Of a DNA stretch of 53,641 nucleotides, positions 14,845 to 23,470 are shown one piece after another. The DNA is from an uncultured Mycoplasmatota bacterium (GTDB lineage Bacteria > Bacillota_I > Bacilli_A > RF39 > UBA660). The stretch spans positions 1 through 53,641 of the forward strand of contig UQRY01000007.1 in the NCBI GenBank assembly GCA_900543675.1, given 5' to 3'. The position numbers and the translations under genes are program-made. A model generated the notes under the pieces. That model had not been told where the DNA came from, made no database searches, and was given only the letters and a program-made list of their open reading frames with translations. The first letter of the stretch is position 1, and the number at the start of each line of letters is the position of its first letter.

Positions 14845-17286
14845 ATGGAAGAGGGTTATTTTGACAGTCGTAGCGAAGCTTGTATTCACGATTTTCAAGA
14901 TTTTTTGTCACGAGACTCTTATATAGCGACTAGCGAATATGATTCTTTTTTAGAAATGTATCGGGATGTTTTTGAATTATTTTCTAAATATTTAGATGAA
15001 ACATCTTCCTTGTATCAAGAACTAATGAAGATCAGTAATCAGGGTAGTGAGTTAATTAAAGAACATAATGAATCTTTTTTGACGGAAAAATTAGAAGAGT
15101 ACAGCCGTTATTTTGATTTGATGTTTACTAAGGTAGATCCCAATATTTTATTAGATGAAGATCAGCGCCGGGCAATTTTAATTGATGAGGATTATTCTTT
15201 AGTGATTGCGGGAGCAGGTAGTGGAAAAACGACAACGATGGCCGCTAAAGTAAAGTATTTGGTAGAAAAGAAAAATGTACCACGAGAAAAAATATTGTTG
15301 CTAGCGTTTACTAATAAAGCCGCTGAAGAATTGGATCGAAGAATAAATTATGACTTTCAACTTGGGGTTAGAGTTCTTACTTTTCATAAGTTAGGAATGG
15401 AATTTTTACGAATAATTTTTGATCAAAAACCGGTTCAAGTTATTGATGGTGGAGCGCAATATCAGGTATTAGCAGAGTGCTTTAAAACTAGAATATTTCC
15501 AAATAAAGTATTACTCAAAGAAGTAATCGAGGTTTTTGGTGATTATGTTTCTTTTTATGATGAATGTTATAACTACGAAACTTATGATGAATATTTTCAG
15601 TATCTAGTTAAACGTAAGATAAAGGAATGTAAGAAAGATGGTACTTTAGAACAGGAAGTAGAAAAGAGAATTAAGAATCGAAGTAGAAAACCAAACTATC
15701 GCTCCATTCGTGGAGAGTATATGAAATCTGAAGGGGAAGTCAAGATTGCGAATTATTTATATAAGCATTCTATCCCTTATGAATATGAAGCGGTTTATCC
15801 TTATGTTGTAAATGGTAGGAGGAGTTATTCTCCAGACTTTACTATTTCTGATCTTCATCATCCTATTTATGTCGAATATTATGGTTTAGCGACGAAAAAT
15901 TTAGATGGAACAATTTCTTCTTATGACAGAGATTATCAGAATGAGATTTTTGAAAAGAAAAAAGTTCATCGGAAATATCAGACAGAATTATTAGAGTTGT
16001 ATGGAAGATATGAAAATAAAAAGGAGCATTACTTAAAGGCTTTGGGTACTTATTTAAAGGAAAAGAATATAGTGAAAAAGGAAAGAGAACCAGAAGAAAT
16101 TTTACGAACTTTATTAGAAACTAATCAGGATACACCTTTTTTCCGTCTTATTCATTTATTACTTGAATTTATTGCGCGATTTAAAGAGGAAAATCATCAA
16201 GAAGAAGATTTTGATCGGTTTATTGCGGATACTCCTGATGATACCTTGCGGCATCAACTTCGGCTAGTAAAACGATTCTATCGCTATTATCAACATCGCA
16301 TTCATCAACAACGTAAAGTAGATTTCGAAGATATGATTCATTATTCTAGTTTAGGGGTTGAAATGGTATCGAAAAAACAGAAAAATCTGGATTATGATTA
16401 TATTATTATTGATGAATATCAGGATATTTCTAGACAACGGTATCAACTAGCGAAAAACATTGCGGATTTATTCAAAAGTAAAATTGTCGCTGTGGGCGAT
16501 GATTGGCAAGCTATTTATTCTTTTTCGGGAACGGATGTCGATTTGTTTACCCAATTTTATCGGTATATGGGATATGCAGAGATTGTTAAGATTACCAATA
16601 CTTATCGAAACAGTCAGGAATTAATCGATGTGGCGGGTAATTTTATCAGTCAAAGTGATGAGTATTTCGATAAACAATTAGTTTCGTCTAAACATTTGGA
16701 TAATCCAGTTCAAGTTTATTATTATGATGATAGTTTTGAGCTTACTTCTGAAGGAAAGAAAGTATATGCCAGTCGAAGAAGAAGAGAAAAGATGCAACAA
16801 CTTCATCTTCAACCAATCGAAGATACTTTACAGTTAATTTTAGAACAAATTGCTAAAGAGGATCCTAGTCGTAAAATTTTACTCTTAGGAAGATATCGTA
16901 GTGATGTGGATAAGATTTTAGGTAATTATTTTGTTCCAGGGCCTGTTCCATCAGAGAATAAAATCATCGATAAAAAACACCCTGAATTACAGATTGAATT
17001 TATGACTATTTATAGTTCAAAGGGATTAGGGTATGATGATGTAATTTTATTAAATGCAGAAGAGGGAGAAAAAGGATTCCCTAGTCAAATTGAGGATGAG
17101 CCTCTAATTAGTGTATTTGGCAAGAATGGTTCTTCTTTTAGTGAAGAAAGACGTTTATTTTATGTGGCATTGACAAGAACCAAAAATCATATTTATATCT
17201 TATGTCCTTATACAGAGCCTAATCGTTCTACTTTTGTGAGAGAAATTTTACCATATGAACATGTAGTAGAAAGAATCGGAGAGTAG
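14845..17286 (+). CDS. Helicase IV-like helicase with inserted PD-(D/E)XK nuclease domain
   Basis: An 813-residue SF1 helicase: Walker A AGAGSGKT (122-129), motif II IIIDEYQDIS near 520, motif III VGDDWQAIYSFSG, motif IV TNTYRNSQEL, motif V IYSSKGLGYDDV and motif VI RRLFYVALTRTKN. Between motifs Ia and II an insert (about 290-370) reads SEGEVKIANYLYKHSIPYEY, then YSPDF and YVEYYG. This matches the Glu...PDF...(V)EYYG spacing of PD-(D/E)XK/VSR-like nucleases. A helicase-nuclease of this kind fits DNA repair or defence. ATG 14845 follows AAGGGGTG, and the in-frame GTG 14836 lies inside that site and is not used. Confidence 0.88.
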   Translation: MEEGYFDSRSEACIHDFQDFLSRDSYIATSEYDSFLEMYRDVFELFSKYLDETSSLYQELMKISNQGSELIKEHNESFLTEKLEEYSRYFDLMFTKVDPNILLDEDQRRAILIDEDYSLVIAGAGSGKTTTMAAKVKYLVEKKNVPREKILLLAFTNKAAEELDRRINYDFQLGVRVLTFHKLGMEFLRIIFDQKPVQVIDGGAQYQVLAECFKTRIFPNKVLLKEVIEVFGDYVSFYDECYNYETYDEYFQYLVKRKIKECKKDGTLEQEVEKRIKNRSRKPNYRSIRGEYMKSEGEVKIANYLYKHSIPYEYEAVYPYVVNGRRSYSPDFTISDLHHPIYVEYYGLATKNLDGTISSYDRDYQNEIFEKKKVHRKYQTELLELYGRYENKKEHYLKALGTYLKEKNIVKKEREPEEILRTLLETNQDTPFFRLIHLLLEFIARFKEENHQEEDFDRFIADTPDDTLRHQLRLVKRFYRYYQHRIHQQRKVDFEDMIHYSSLGVEMVSKKQKNLDYDYIIIDEYQDISRQRYQLAKNIADLFKSKIVAVGDDWQAIYSFSGTDVDLFTQFYRYMGYAEIVKITNTYRNSQELIDVAGNFISQSDEYFDKQLVSSKHLDNPVQVYYYDDSFELTSEGKKVYASRRRREKMQQLHLQPIEDTLQLILEQIAKEDPSRKILLLGRYRSDVDKILGNYFVPGPVPSENKIIDKKHPELQIEFMTIYSSKGLGYDDVILLNAEEGEKGFPSQIEDEPLISVFGKNGSSFSEERRLFYVALTRTKNHIYILCPYTEPNRSTFVREILPYEHVVERIGE

Positions 17287-17303
17287 ACTCTTTCTTTTTT
17301 TTT
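17280..17303 (+). terminator. Terminator overlapping the helicase stop codon
   Basis: AGAGT and ACTCT pair across the TAG stop of the helicase gene and are followed by TTCTTTTTTTTTT. The stem is short (5 bp) but the T tract is long. Confidence 0.5.
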
Positions 17304-17428
17304 GATGATTTGATATAATCGAAATATAGGTAAACTTTTTAGTAGAACAGTGGAAAAAAGAAAATAATGGATAGGCATGTAGATAAAATGATTTCTATGT
17401 GTTATCTATGGTAAGGTATGGTGTTTAG

Positions 17429-17956
17429 ATGAAAAAAAGTAAATTTTTTGGGAAATTAAAAAATAAGGTTTCTCTTCCTAGATGGTTGATTATTATATGG
17501 GTGTTGATTTCTATTTTGTTAGTTCTTTACTTTGTTTTACATTTAACTAGTCAAAAATTTGTTTTCTACACTTTTACAGGAAATTCTGGAAATTTTAGTG
17601 TAGCGGGATCTGCTACTTTTACCTCGGAGTATCATTCTTTTCAGATTTCGAATGTAGATTATAGTTTTAAGGACATTCAAGTAAAAGAAGTAACGATTTC
17701 TGTAATTGCCCAGTTTGATGATCAGGAAGAACTTTTACAAGCAAAAACCACTTCATCGGATGAGTTGTTTTCGCTTCAGGAACATTTAAAAAATTTTCGA
17801 ACAACAATTGAAGAACATACTCTTGGAAAAACTACTTTTACTTCTAAGATGATTAAAGACTTTTCTCAAGTAATTGTAGTTCGAATTGAATTTATTGATC
17901 AAAATGATCAAGATATACAAGTGAATATTCCATTGGAAAGTCAATCATTTCGTTAA
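17429..17956 (+). CDS. Unrecognised single-pass membrane protein
   Basis: A 175-residue protein with a Lys-rich start, one hydrophobic helix (about residues 18-40) and an outside domain rich in beta-strand-like segments (FVFYTFTGNSGNFSVAGSATF). No family is recognised and there is no lipobox or cell-wall sorting motif. A promoter-like TATAAT lies about 115 bases upstream. The ribosome site is weak (AAGGTATGG). A terminator follows directly, so it is a single gene. Confidence 0.65.
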   Translation: MKKSKFFGKLKNKVSLPRWLIIIWVLISILLVLYFVLHLTSQKFVFYTFTGNSGNFSVAGSATFTSEYHSFQISNVDYSFKDIQVKEVTISVIAQFDDQEELLQAKTTSSDELFSLQEHLKNFRTTIEEHTLGKTTFTSKMIKDFSQVIVVRIEFIDQNDQDIQVNIPLESQSFR

Positions 17957-17982
17957 TAATTTTATGATTACTAAAATAATAG

Positions 17983-18020
17983 AAGACGTTTTCTAATTGA
18001 AAGAGAAAATGTCTTTTTCT
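17983..18020 (+). terminator. Terminator after the 175-residue membrane-protein gene
   Basis: AAGACGTTTTCT pairs with AGAAAATGTCTT (one G-U) around a 9-base loop, followed by TTTCT. Confidence 0.75.
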
Positions 18021-18105
18021 GTGTGTTTTTCTTTTCTTTTTGTTTTTTCGTGTCAAAATAGAAGCCTTGTGATACAATAGATGTGGATTAGAAATGGGTG
18101 TTTTT

Positions 18106-18627
18106 ATGAGGAGTAAAAAGGATCAGAAGTTGTATGATAAAACTAGAGAATATTTAGAAAAAATAGGAGATTCTAATATCGAAGAACGGATGAAAGTAGT
18201 CGATAAAGTATTAGAGAAAACTGATAAGGAAGAACGATACAGTTATCTTTATGATTTAATTTGCGATTATTTGGATCAGGAATTTAGAGAAAAAGATATT
18301 TGCGGTTTTTGTCATGATTTGTGTAAAAGACGGCGTGATATGATGGAAAGAAAGATAAAAAAAGACACTTATATAAACGGTTGTTGTCACAGTTATGTAA
18401 AGAATGCTGATTGTCCTCATTTAAAAAAAGGTGGCGGTTGTGATATCAAGAATATTGGTTGTAAGACATTCACGTGTTTTTATTTGAGAAAGCAGGGAAT
18501 TCGTTATTCGCTGAATAAAATTTATTTGGCTCGTTACTTTTTTAATGCTAGACAGAAATTTTATATGGAAAATACTTTTTTTGTCGATAAATCAGTTATT
18601 ATGGAAGGGATTATGAAAAGAGGGTGA
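18106..18627 (+). CDS. Cysteine-rich protein, possible metal- or Fe-S-binding
   Basis: The 173-residue soluble protein has a helical, charged N-terminal half and a C-terminal half holding about ten Cys and several His: CGFCHDLC, GCCHS, DCPHL, GGGCD and GCKTFTC. The spacing suggests bound zinc or an Fe-S cluster. I do not recognise the family. An extended -10 (TGaTACAAT, 18070-18078) lies just upstream. ATG 18106 (GGGTG 6 bases before) and ATG 18094 (almost leaderless) are both possible starts. The stop overlaps the ribosome site of the next SDR gene, so the two are probably co-expressed. Confidence 0.65.
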   Translation: MRSKKDQKLYDKTREYLEKIGDSNIEERMKVVDKVLEKTDKEERYSYLYDLICDYLDQEFREKDICGFCHDLCKRRRDMMERKIKKDTYINGCCHSYVKNADCPHLKKGGGCDIKNIGCKTFTCFYLRKQGIRYSLNKIYLARYFFNARQKFYMENTFFVDKSVIMEGIMKRG

Positions 18628-18632
18628 GAAGA

Positions 18633-19379
18633 ATGGATTTTCATGGTAAAGTAGTTTGGGTAACTGGTAGTTCTAGCGGAATAGGAGAAGCTACGATTAA
18701 AGAATTTGCTTCTTTAGGCGCAGATGTGGTTATCCATTATTATCAACATAAGGAACAAGCGGAAAGTATTGAAAAATTTATTCAATCTCATTACCAGGTA
18801 GAAACTTTATTGGTACAAGGAGATGTTGCTAATGAAGAGGATGTTAAGCGGATGGTAGAAGAGGTTTTAAATAAATTTGGACAAATCGATGTGTTGGTGA
18901 ATAATGCGGGAATTGCGATTGATACGACTTTTGAGGATAAGACAGTTGACAATTTTAGACGTACACTAGATGTCAATTTGATTGGAACTTTTTTGATGGG
19001 AAAATATATTGGAAAGATTATGTTCAATCAAAAGACTGGACGGATAATTAATATTTCTAGTACGAATGGTATCGATACGGTTTATCCTGAAAGTATAGAT
19101 TATGATGCTTCTAAAGCGGGTGTACTTTCATTAACGAAAAATTTAGCGATTCAATACGCACCATATGTTTTAGTCAATACTCTAGCGCCTGGTTGGGTAA
19201 ATACTCCTATGAATCAAGAGTTAGATTCAGAAATGATTGAGGCAGAGGAAAAGAAAATATTACTTGGTCGTTTCGCATCACCTGAAGAAATTGCGCATGT
19301 CGTTGTATTCTTAGCTAGTGACAAGGCAAGTTATATTAACGCTTCAGTCCTTCGTGTGGATGGAGGTTTTTATGTTTAG
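18633..19379 (+). CDS. FabG-like short-chain dehydrogenase
   Basis: A 248-residue SDR with all key parts: TGSSSGIG cofactor loop, NNAG near 88, ISSTNG with the catalytic Ser, YDASKAG with Tyr and Lys, and PGWVNTPMN. The closest look is 3-oxoacyl-ACP reductase FabG, but no other fatty acid genes are nearby, so the substrate is open. ATG 18633 follows AGAGGGTGAGA, which ends the upstream cysteine-rich gene. The in-frame GTG at 18624 lies inside this site. The next gene begins 27 bases downstream with AAGGAG. Confidence 0.88.
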   Translation: MDFHGKVVWVTGSSSGIGEATIKEFASLGADVVIHYYQHKEQAESIEKFIQSHYQVETLLVQGDVANEEDVKRMVEEVLNKFGQIDVLVNNAGIAIDTTFEDKTVDNFRRTLDVNLIGTFLMGKYIGKIMFNQKTGRIINISSTNGIDTVYPESIDYDASKAGVLSLTKNLAIQYAPYVLVNTLAPGWVNTPMNQELDSEMIEAEEKKILLGRFASPEEIAHVVVFLASDKASYINASVLRVDGGFYV

Positions 19380-19406
19380 TATGATTAACAGTAAGGAGAA
19401 AAACAA

Positions 19407-19889
19407 ATGAGAGAAAGTATGACCATTATTGTTCCAGATGAAACAGAGAATTTTAAAGATTATCATCGCGCTTTAGATTCTAGTTGTTCTCGTCATGGTT
19501 TAGCTATTTTTGAATTTTGTCACCAGAATAATATTTCTTTTCCTTTATCTGAAGAACTAGTTAAAGAAGATAATTATAATGGTTATATTTGGTCTCGAAT
19601 GATGGCTCAATTAGGCTATGTATCTATTCAAGAAACCTTGACTCATAAAGTGTTTTATCTTCCGCCACAGATCACTGATCATCAGTACTCTTGGTTAAAA
19701 AGATACAAGAGTTATTTTAAACGATATCGGGAAATCATTTGTTTTTATTCATACAAGAATGGTAAAGATGGGTTTCAAGAAGCACTTTATGATGATACAA
19801 CAATTCTTAACGATGATTGTTTTACATTACTTTACGACTCTATTAAAGAAAAACATGACCGCTCTAAGTGTTTAAGTAAGAAGTTGTAA
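19407..19889 (+). CDS. Unrecognised 160-residue protein
   Basis: A soluble protein with no signal peptide or membrane helix, rich in aromatic residues (SWLKRYKSYFKRYREIICFYSY). No family is recognised. AAGGAG at 19391-19396 supports the ATG. It sits in a same-strand run from the cysteine-rich gene and the SDR to the methionine gamma-lyase-like gene, with gaps of 27 and 80 bases. Its base composition is like that of its neighbours. Confidence 0.65.
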   Translation: MRESMTIIVPDETENFKDYHRALDSSCSRHGLAIFEFCHQNNISFPLSEELVKEDNYNGYIWSRMMAQLGYVSIQETLTHKVFYLPPQITDHQYSWLKRYKSYFKRYREIICFYSYKNGKDGFQEALYDDTTILNDDCFTLLYDSIKEKHDRSKCLSKKL

Positions 19890-19969
19890 TCGTTGTTTAT
19901 ATGGATAAATGGTAAATAGTAGATAAAAAGCTAATAATGAAATGATTAAAATATATAAGGAGGGTTAAA

Positions 19970-21229
19970 ATGAAACTTTACGATTTAGAAATTCCTGCGT
20001 CTATTGTTGATTTGGTGCAAAGATCAGAACAAAAAGTTGCGGATATTTTCAAAAAAATTGACGAGGATTGTTTAAAAAATAGTAATCGTGTGCTAGCAAG
20101 TTTTCGTAAAAATAGGGTGAGTGAAGCGCATTTTCAAGAAACAACTGGCTATGGTTATAATGATATTGGACGTGAAGTAATTGAACAGATATTTGCGGAT
20201 GTTTTAGGTGCTGAAGACGCTTTAGTTCGAGGACAATTTATTTCGGGAACACATGCGCTTACTGTTAGTTTATTTTCTTATTTAAGACCAGGTGATAGGA
20301 TGCTTAGTATTACTGGTACGCCTTATGATACTTTACATGAAGTAATTGGAATTAAAGAAAATGCGAGTAGTTTGAAAAGCTTTGGAGTTCTTTATTCAGA
20401 AATTGACTTAGTCGATGACGATTTTGATGTTGAAGCTATTCGTGAATTTTTAACACATCATCCTGTTCGTTTAATTGAAATACAACGTTCTAAGGGGTAT
20501 TCAACGAGAAAAAGTATTTCTATTTCAAAAATTGAAAAAATTGTTCCTATTATTCGAGAAATTCAACCAGAAGCCATTATTATGGTGGATAACTGTTATT
20601 GTGAATTTGTAGAAGAACAGAGTCCTTTAGAAGTAGGTTGTGATGTTATTGTCGGTTCTTTAATTAAAAACTTAGGTGGAGGACTTGCGCCAAATGGTGC
20701 TTATATAGCGGGAAGAAAAGAGTTAATCGATTTGGCAGGGGAGAGACTTACTGTACCTGGTGAAGGTAGAGAAGTTGGTCCTAGTTTGGGGATAAATAAA
20801 TCTATTTTACAAGGATTATTTATGGCACCTAGTGTTGTTGCGGCTAGTTTGAAAACCGCAGTATTAACTAGTTGTGTATTAGAAGAACTTGGTTATTTAG
20901 TAGAACCTAAATCTCATGATCATCGTGTGGATATTGTTCAGAATATCATTTTTGGGAATGCTTCTGACTTGATTCGCTATTGTCAAGGAATTCAGATGGC
21001 ATCTCCAATTGATAGTGAAGCTGTTCCGGAAGCTTGGGATATGCCTGGTTATGATGATCAAGTCATTATGGCAGCTGGAAGTTTTGTTCAGGGTTCTTCC
21101 ATTGAACTTTCTTGTGATGGTCCAATTCGGGAACCATATATTGCTTATCAACAAGGTGGACTTACTTACGAGTATGGAAAATTAGGGGTTATGGTAGCAG
21201 TCAGTCGTTTGTTGGAGAAGAGATCATGA
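19970..21229 (+). CDS. Methionine gamma-lyase family PLP enzyme (aluminium-resistance protein type)
   Basis: The 419-residue protein matches the YnbB/'aluminum resistance protein' branch of the Cys/Met-metabolism PLP enzymes in length. Characteristic parts are FQETTGYGYNDIGRE (about 49-65), the PLP-phosphate region GQFISGTHAL (about 87-96), IMVDNCYCEF with the PLP-ring Asp near 205, and GSLIKNLGGG with the Schiff-base Lys near 233. The family is thought to cleave sulphur amino acids, but physiological substrates are poorly defined. The ribosome site is AAGGAGG. It overlaps the following acetyltransferase by 4 bases (ATGA), so the two are translationally coupled. Confidence 0.9.
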   Translation: MKLYDLEIPASIVDLVQRSEQKVADIFKKIDEDCLKNSNRVLASFRKNRVSEAHFQETTGYGYNDIGREVIEQIFADVLGAEDALVRGQFISGTHALTVSLFSYLRPGDRMLSITGTPYDTLHEVIGIKENASSLKSFGVLYSEIDLVDDDFDVEAIREFLTHHPVRLIEIQRSKGYSTRKSISISKIEKIVPIIREIQPEAIIMVDNCYCEFVEEQSPLEVGCDVIVGSLIKNLGGGLAPNGAYIAGRKELIDLAGERLTVPGEGREVGPSLGINKSILQGLFMAPSVVAASLKTAVLTSCVLEELGYLVEPKSHDHRVDIVQNIIFGNASDLIRYCQGIQMASPIDSEAVPEAWDMPGYDDQVIMAAGSFVQGSSIELSCDGPIREPYIAYQQGGLTYEYGKLGVMVAVSRLLEKRS

Positions 21230-21714
21230 AGTTTCCTATTGGTCAATTGACAATTAGTGATTTTTGTCTTGATAATAAAGAACATATTAAATTTTGCCGT
21301 GATTTGTCTTCTGATCCTCTTTTTTTAAAGTATGGTTTCCGGCATATTGAAGAACAATTGAAATCAGGTGATTCTGTTTCTAACAAAATAGTGCCTAATC
21401 ATTCTTATTTATTAGAATTAGATGGAAAGTTAATTGGTTATTTACATTTAGGAGATTTAAATTTTGCGGGTGTGATGAAACTGGAATATGGACTTCATTC
21501 AGATTATCGTGGTAAGGATCTTTCTTATTTGACTGTGAAGGAAGTTTCTAGTTATTTGTTGAATCATGTTGAAGGACTCAAACAATTACGCGGAGATATT
21601 AGTATTTATAATCTGTTTAGTATTCGTACTGCAGAAAAAGTTGGTTACTATCGAAGGACAAGAAATGATCAAAATTATGATTATCGTTATCCTGATTTAA
21701 GGGATAAACGATAA
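21226..21714 (+). CDS. GNAT-family N-acetyltransferase
   Basis: A 162-residue soluble protein with GNAT topology: a beta-strand core (YLLELDGKLIGYLHLGDL), the acetyl-CoA-binding segment LEYGLHSDYRGKDLSYLTVKEV near 85-107, and a C-terminal FSIRTAEKVGYYR of the type seen in RimJ/RimL-like enzymes. The acceptor is unknown. It overlaps the PLP-enzyme gene by 4 bases, so a linked function is likely. GGAG precedes the ATG inside the upstream gene. Confidence 0.75.
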   Translation: MKFPIGQLTISDFCLDNKEHIKFCRDLSSDPLFLKYGFRHIEEQLKSGDSVSNKIVPNHSYLLELDGKLIGYLHLGDLNFAGVMKLEYGLHSDYRGKDLSYLTVKEVSSYLLNHVEGLKQLRGDISIYNLFSIRTAEKVGYYRRTRNDQNYDYRYPDLRDKR

Positions 21715-21771
21715 TTTTTTCTCTTTTTCTAGTGGTCAAGTTGTAGTATAATGGAAAAAAGGTGAGGCAAA

Positions 21772-22371
21772 GTGAAAAAATATTGGATAAAGCGAATTAT
21801 TAAATATGGTATTTTAGGACTTATTTTGGTATGGGCAACCATATTTATTTATGATTATGGTAGAAAATCTTACGAAGATTATGTTAATCGTCATGAGAAT
21901 GATATTGAATGGATAGAAGAAAATATCCAATTTGTAGAAGATTATAAAATTGGCGATAATATTTTCGTTGTTGAAATGCCAGATACTTTGGATATTTCTC
22001 ATGATTTATATCGTGAAGTTGTACAGAAAAAAATCGATCAATTATTAATTGATAATTATCGAATTAGTTCGCCCCTTATTTTATATGATCCTTTTTTAGA
22101 GGACGAGGGAAGTGTAAATATTTATTTTCATACTGGTGAGAAGTATAAATTCGAGTACTATGTAACGACAGATAGTATCGCTACAGATGAAGATTTGATT
22201 TATCAGAGAATGTTAGATGCTGATGGGAATGATTCTCTTGTAACGAAGCATTATTATACATTAACTGGTTTTGTTCCTGGTAAACGGAATAATCTTTTGA
22301 TTCGAATTTTAGATCAAAATGATGAAATCGTTCAATCTGAGAATTTTATTTTAAATATTCCAGAATCTTAG
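21772..22371 (+). CDS. Unrecognised single-pass membrane protein
   Basis: The 199-residue protein starts at GTG after AAAGGTGAGG. A basic start (KKYWIKRIIKYG) leads into one helix (about 13-30). The rest is an acidic outside domain of mixed strands and helices with no lipobox. No family is recognised. TAGTATAAT lies about 30 bases upstream, so the gene likely has its own promoter. Its 3' end faces gpsA, with a shared hairpin between them. Confidence 0.65.
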   Translation: MKKYWIKRIIKYGILGLILVWATIFIYDYGRKSYEDYVNRHENDIEWIEENIQFVEDYKIGDNIFVVEMPDTLDISHDLYREVVQKKIDQLLIDNYRISSPLILYDPFLEDEGSVNIYFHTGEKYKFEYYVTTDSIATDEDLIYQRMLDADGNDSLVTKHYYTLTGFVPGKRNNLLIRILDQNDEIVQSENFILNIPES

Positions 22372-22376
22372 ATAAT

Positions 22377-22431
22377 AAAAGAGTTACTCTTTTTCAATTA
22401 AGAAAGTGAGTAACTCTTTTGGATTTTTTTG
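22377..22431. terminator. Bidirectional terminator inside the gpsA 3' end
   Basis: AAAAGAGTTACTC (22377-22389) and GAGTAACTCTTTT (22408-22420) form a 13-bp perfect stem. T tracts flank it on both strands. Much of the stem lies within the last codons of gpsA. Confidence 0.85.
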
Positions 22432-23358
22432 ATGAAAAACAATATCATAAATTAAGTTAATGATTGGGATATCTACTTTTTTCTCAGAGATTAGTTTATA
22501 AATTGCTTTTAATGTGTATAATCCCTCGATGGTATGGGAATGAATATATTCTTCGATTTCCGTTTGAGTTTTGGTGGCAAGATAATGCCCAAAAGTGAAA
22601 TTTCGACTCTTTTTACTAGTACAAGTTAGTAATAGATCACCGAACCCGGCAAAGGAAAGAATCGTGTTTCCGTCTCCATCTAAGTTTTTGATCAAAGCTT
22701 TGACATCGTGAAGTGATTCAGTGATAAACATGGCTTGAGTAGATTCTGGTGCCTTTAATCCATTTAACATACCTGAAGCGATCGCAATTACATTCTTGAT
22801 TGCTCCGCATATTTCTGTTCCATAGATATCCGTTGTACTCCGTAGTTTAAAATGACTGTTTTCTAATGCGGTTTTTACGATTAAATCAGTTTCATTATTT
22901 TCTGTAGCAAGTGTTAATCCAATTGGCATTTTTGAAGCAATATCAATAGCGAAACTTGGTCCAGAGATAACCGCAATTTGTGATGTTTTAATATGTTTTT
23001 TGACTACGTCATTGATAAATAAATATGTTCCTTGTTCAATTCCTTTAGAAGCAATACAAATATGTTGATCTGGGGTTATCCATTTTTTCATTTCTAAACA
23101 GATATCATTCACAAATCCAGCAGGTACTGCGATAATAATCAGCTTAGCTTGATCGAGACAGTTTTTCATGTCAAGAGTGATTTCAATCTTATCTGGAATG
23201 ATAATATTGGGTAAAACTTTATCATAACTATGTTTTTCTTCAATTATTCTTTTTTCTTCTTCAAATTTTGTCCACATCATTACTTGATGGTTATTTTCTG
23301 CTATGGTAAGTGCTAAAGCAAGTCCGTAAGCTCCTGTTCCTATAATAGCTACTTTCAT
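22384..23358 (-). CDS. gpsA: Glycerol-3-phosphate dehydrogenase, NAD(P)-dependent
   Basis: GpsA reduces dihydroxyacetone phosphate to sn-glycerol-3-phosphate, the backbone for membrane phospholipids, in the cytoplasm. The 324-residue length is standard. The Rossmann loop is IGTGAYG (residues 6-12). ASKGIEQGT, SGPSFAIDIA, CGAIKNVIAIASG (with the catalytic Lys) and AGFGDLLLTCTSKKSRN are all present. ATG 23358 follows AAGGATG and begins MKVAIIG, so the earlier in-frame ATG is not used. A TATAAT-like -10 is seen in the divergent region shared with the zinc-ribbon gene. Confidence 0.95.
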   Translation of the reverse strand: MKVAIIGTGAYGLALALTIAENNHQVMMWTKFEEEKRIIEEKHSYDKVLPNIIIPDKIEITLDMKNCLDQAKLIIIAVPAGFVNDICLEMKKWITPDQHICIASKGIEQGTYLFINDVVKKHIKTSQIAVISGPSFAIDIASKMPIGLTLATENNETDLIVKTALENSHFKLRSTTDIYGTEICGAIKNVIAIASGMLNGLKAPESTQAMFITESLHDVKALIKNLDGDGNTILSFAGFGDLLLTCTSKKSRNFTFGHYLATKTQTEIEEYIHSHTIEGLYTLKAIYKLISEKKVDIPIINLIYDIVFHQKNPKELLTFLIEKE

Positions 23359-23470
23359 TTTTTCACATCCTTGTATATTCATTATACCGCAATTTACTTA
23401 AATTCTTTTGGTTTTTTTATTTTGCTTCTTTTTTTGGTGTGCTATACTTATAGTAAGTGGTGGTGGATTT

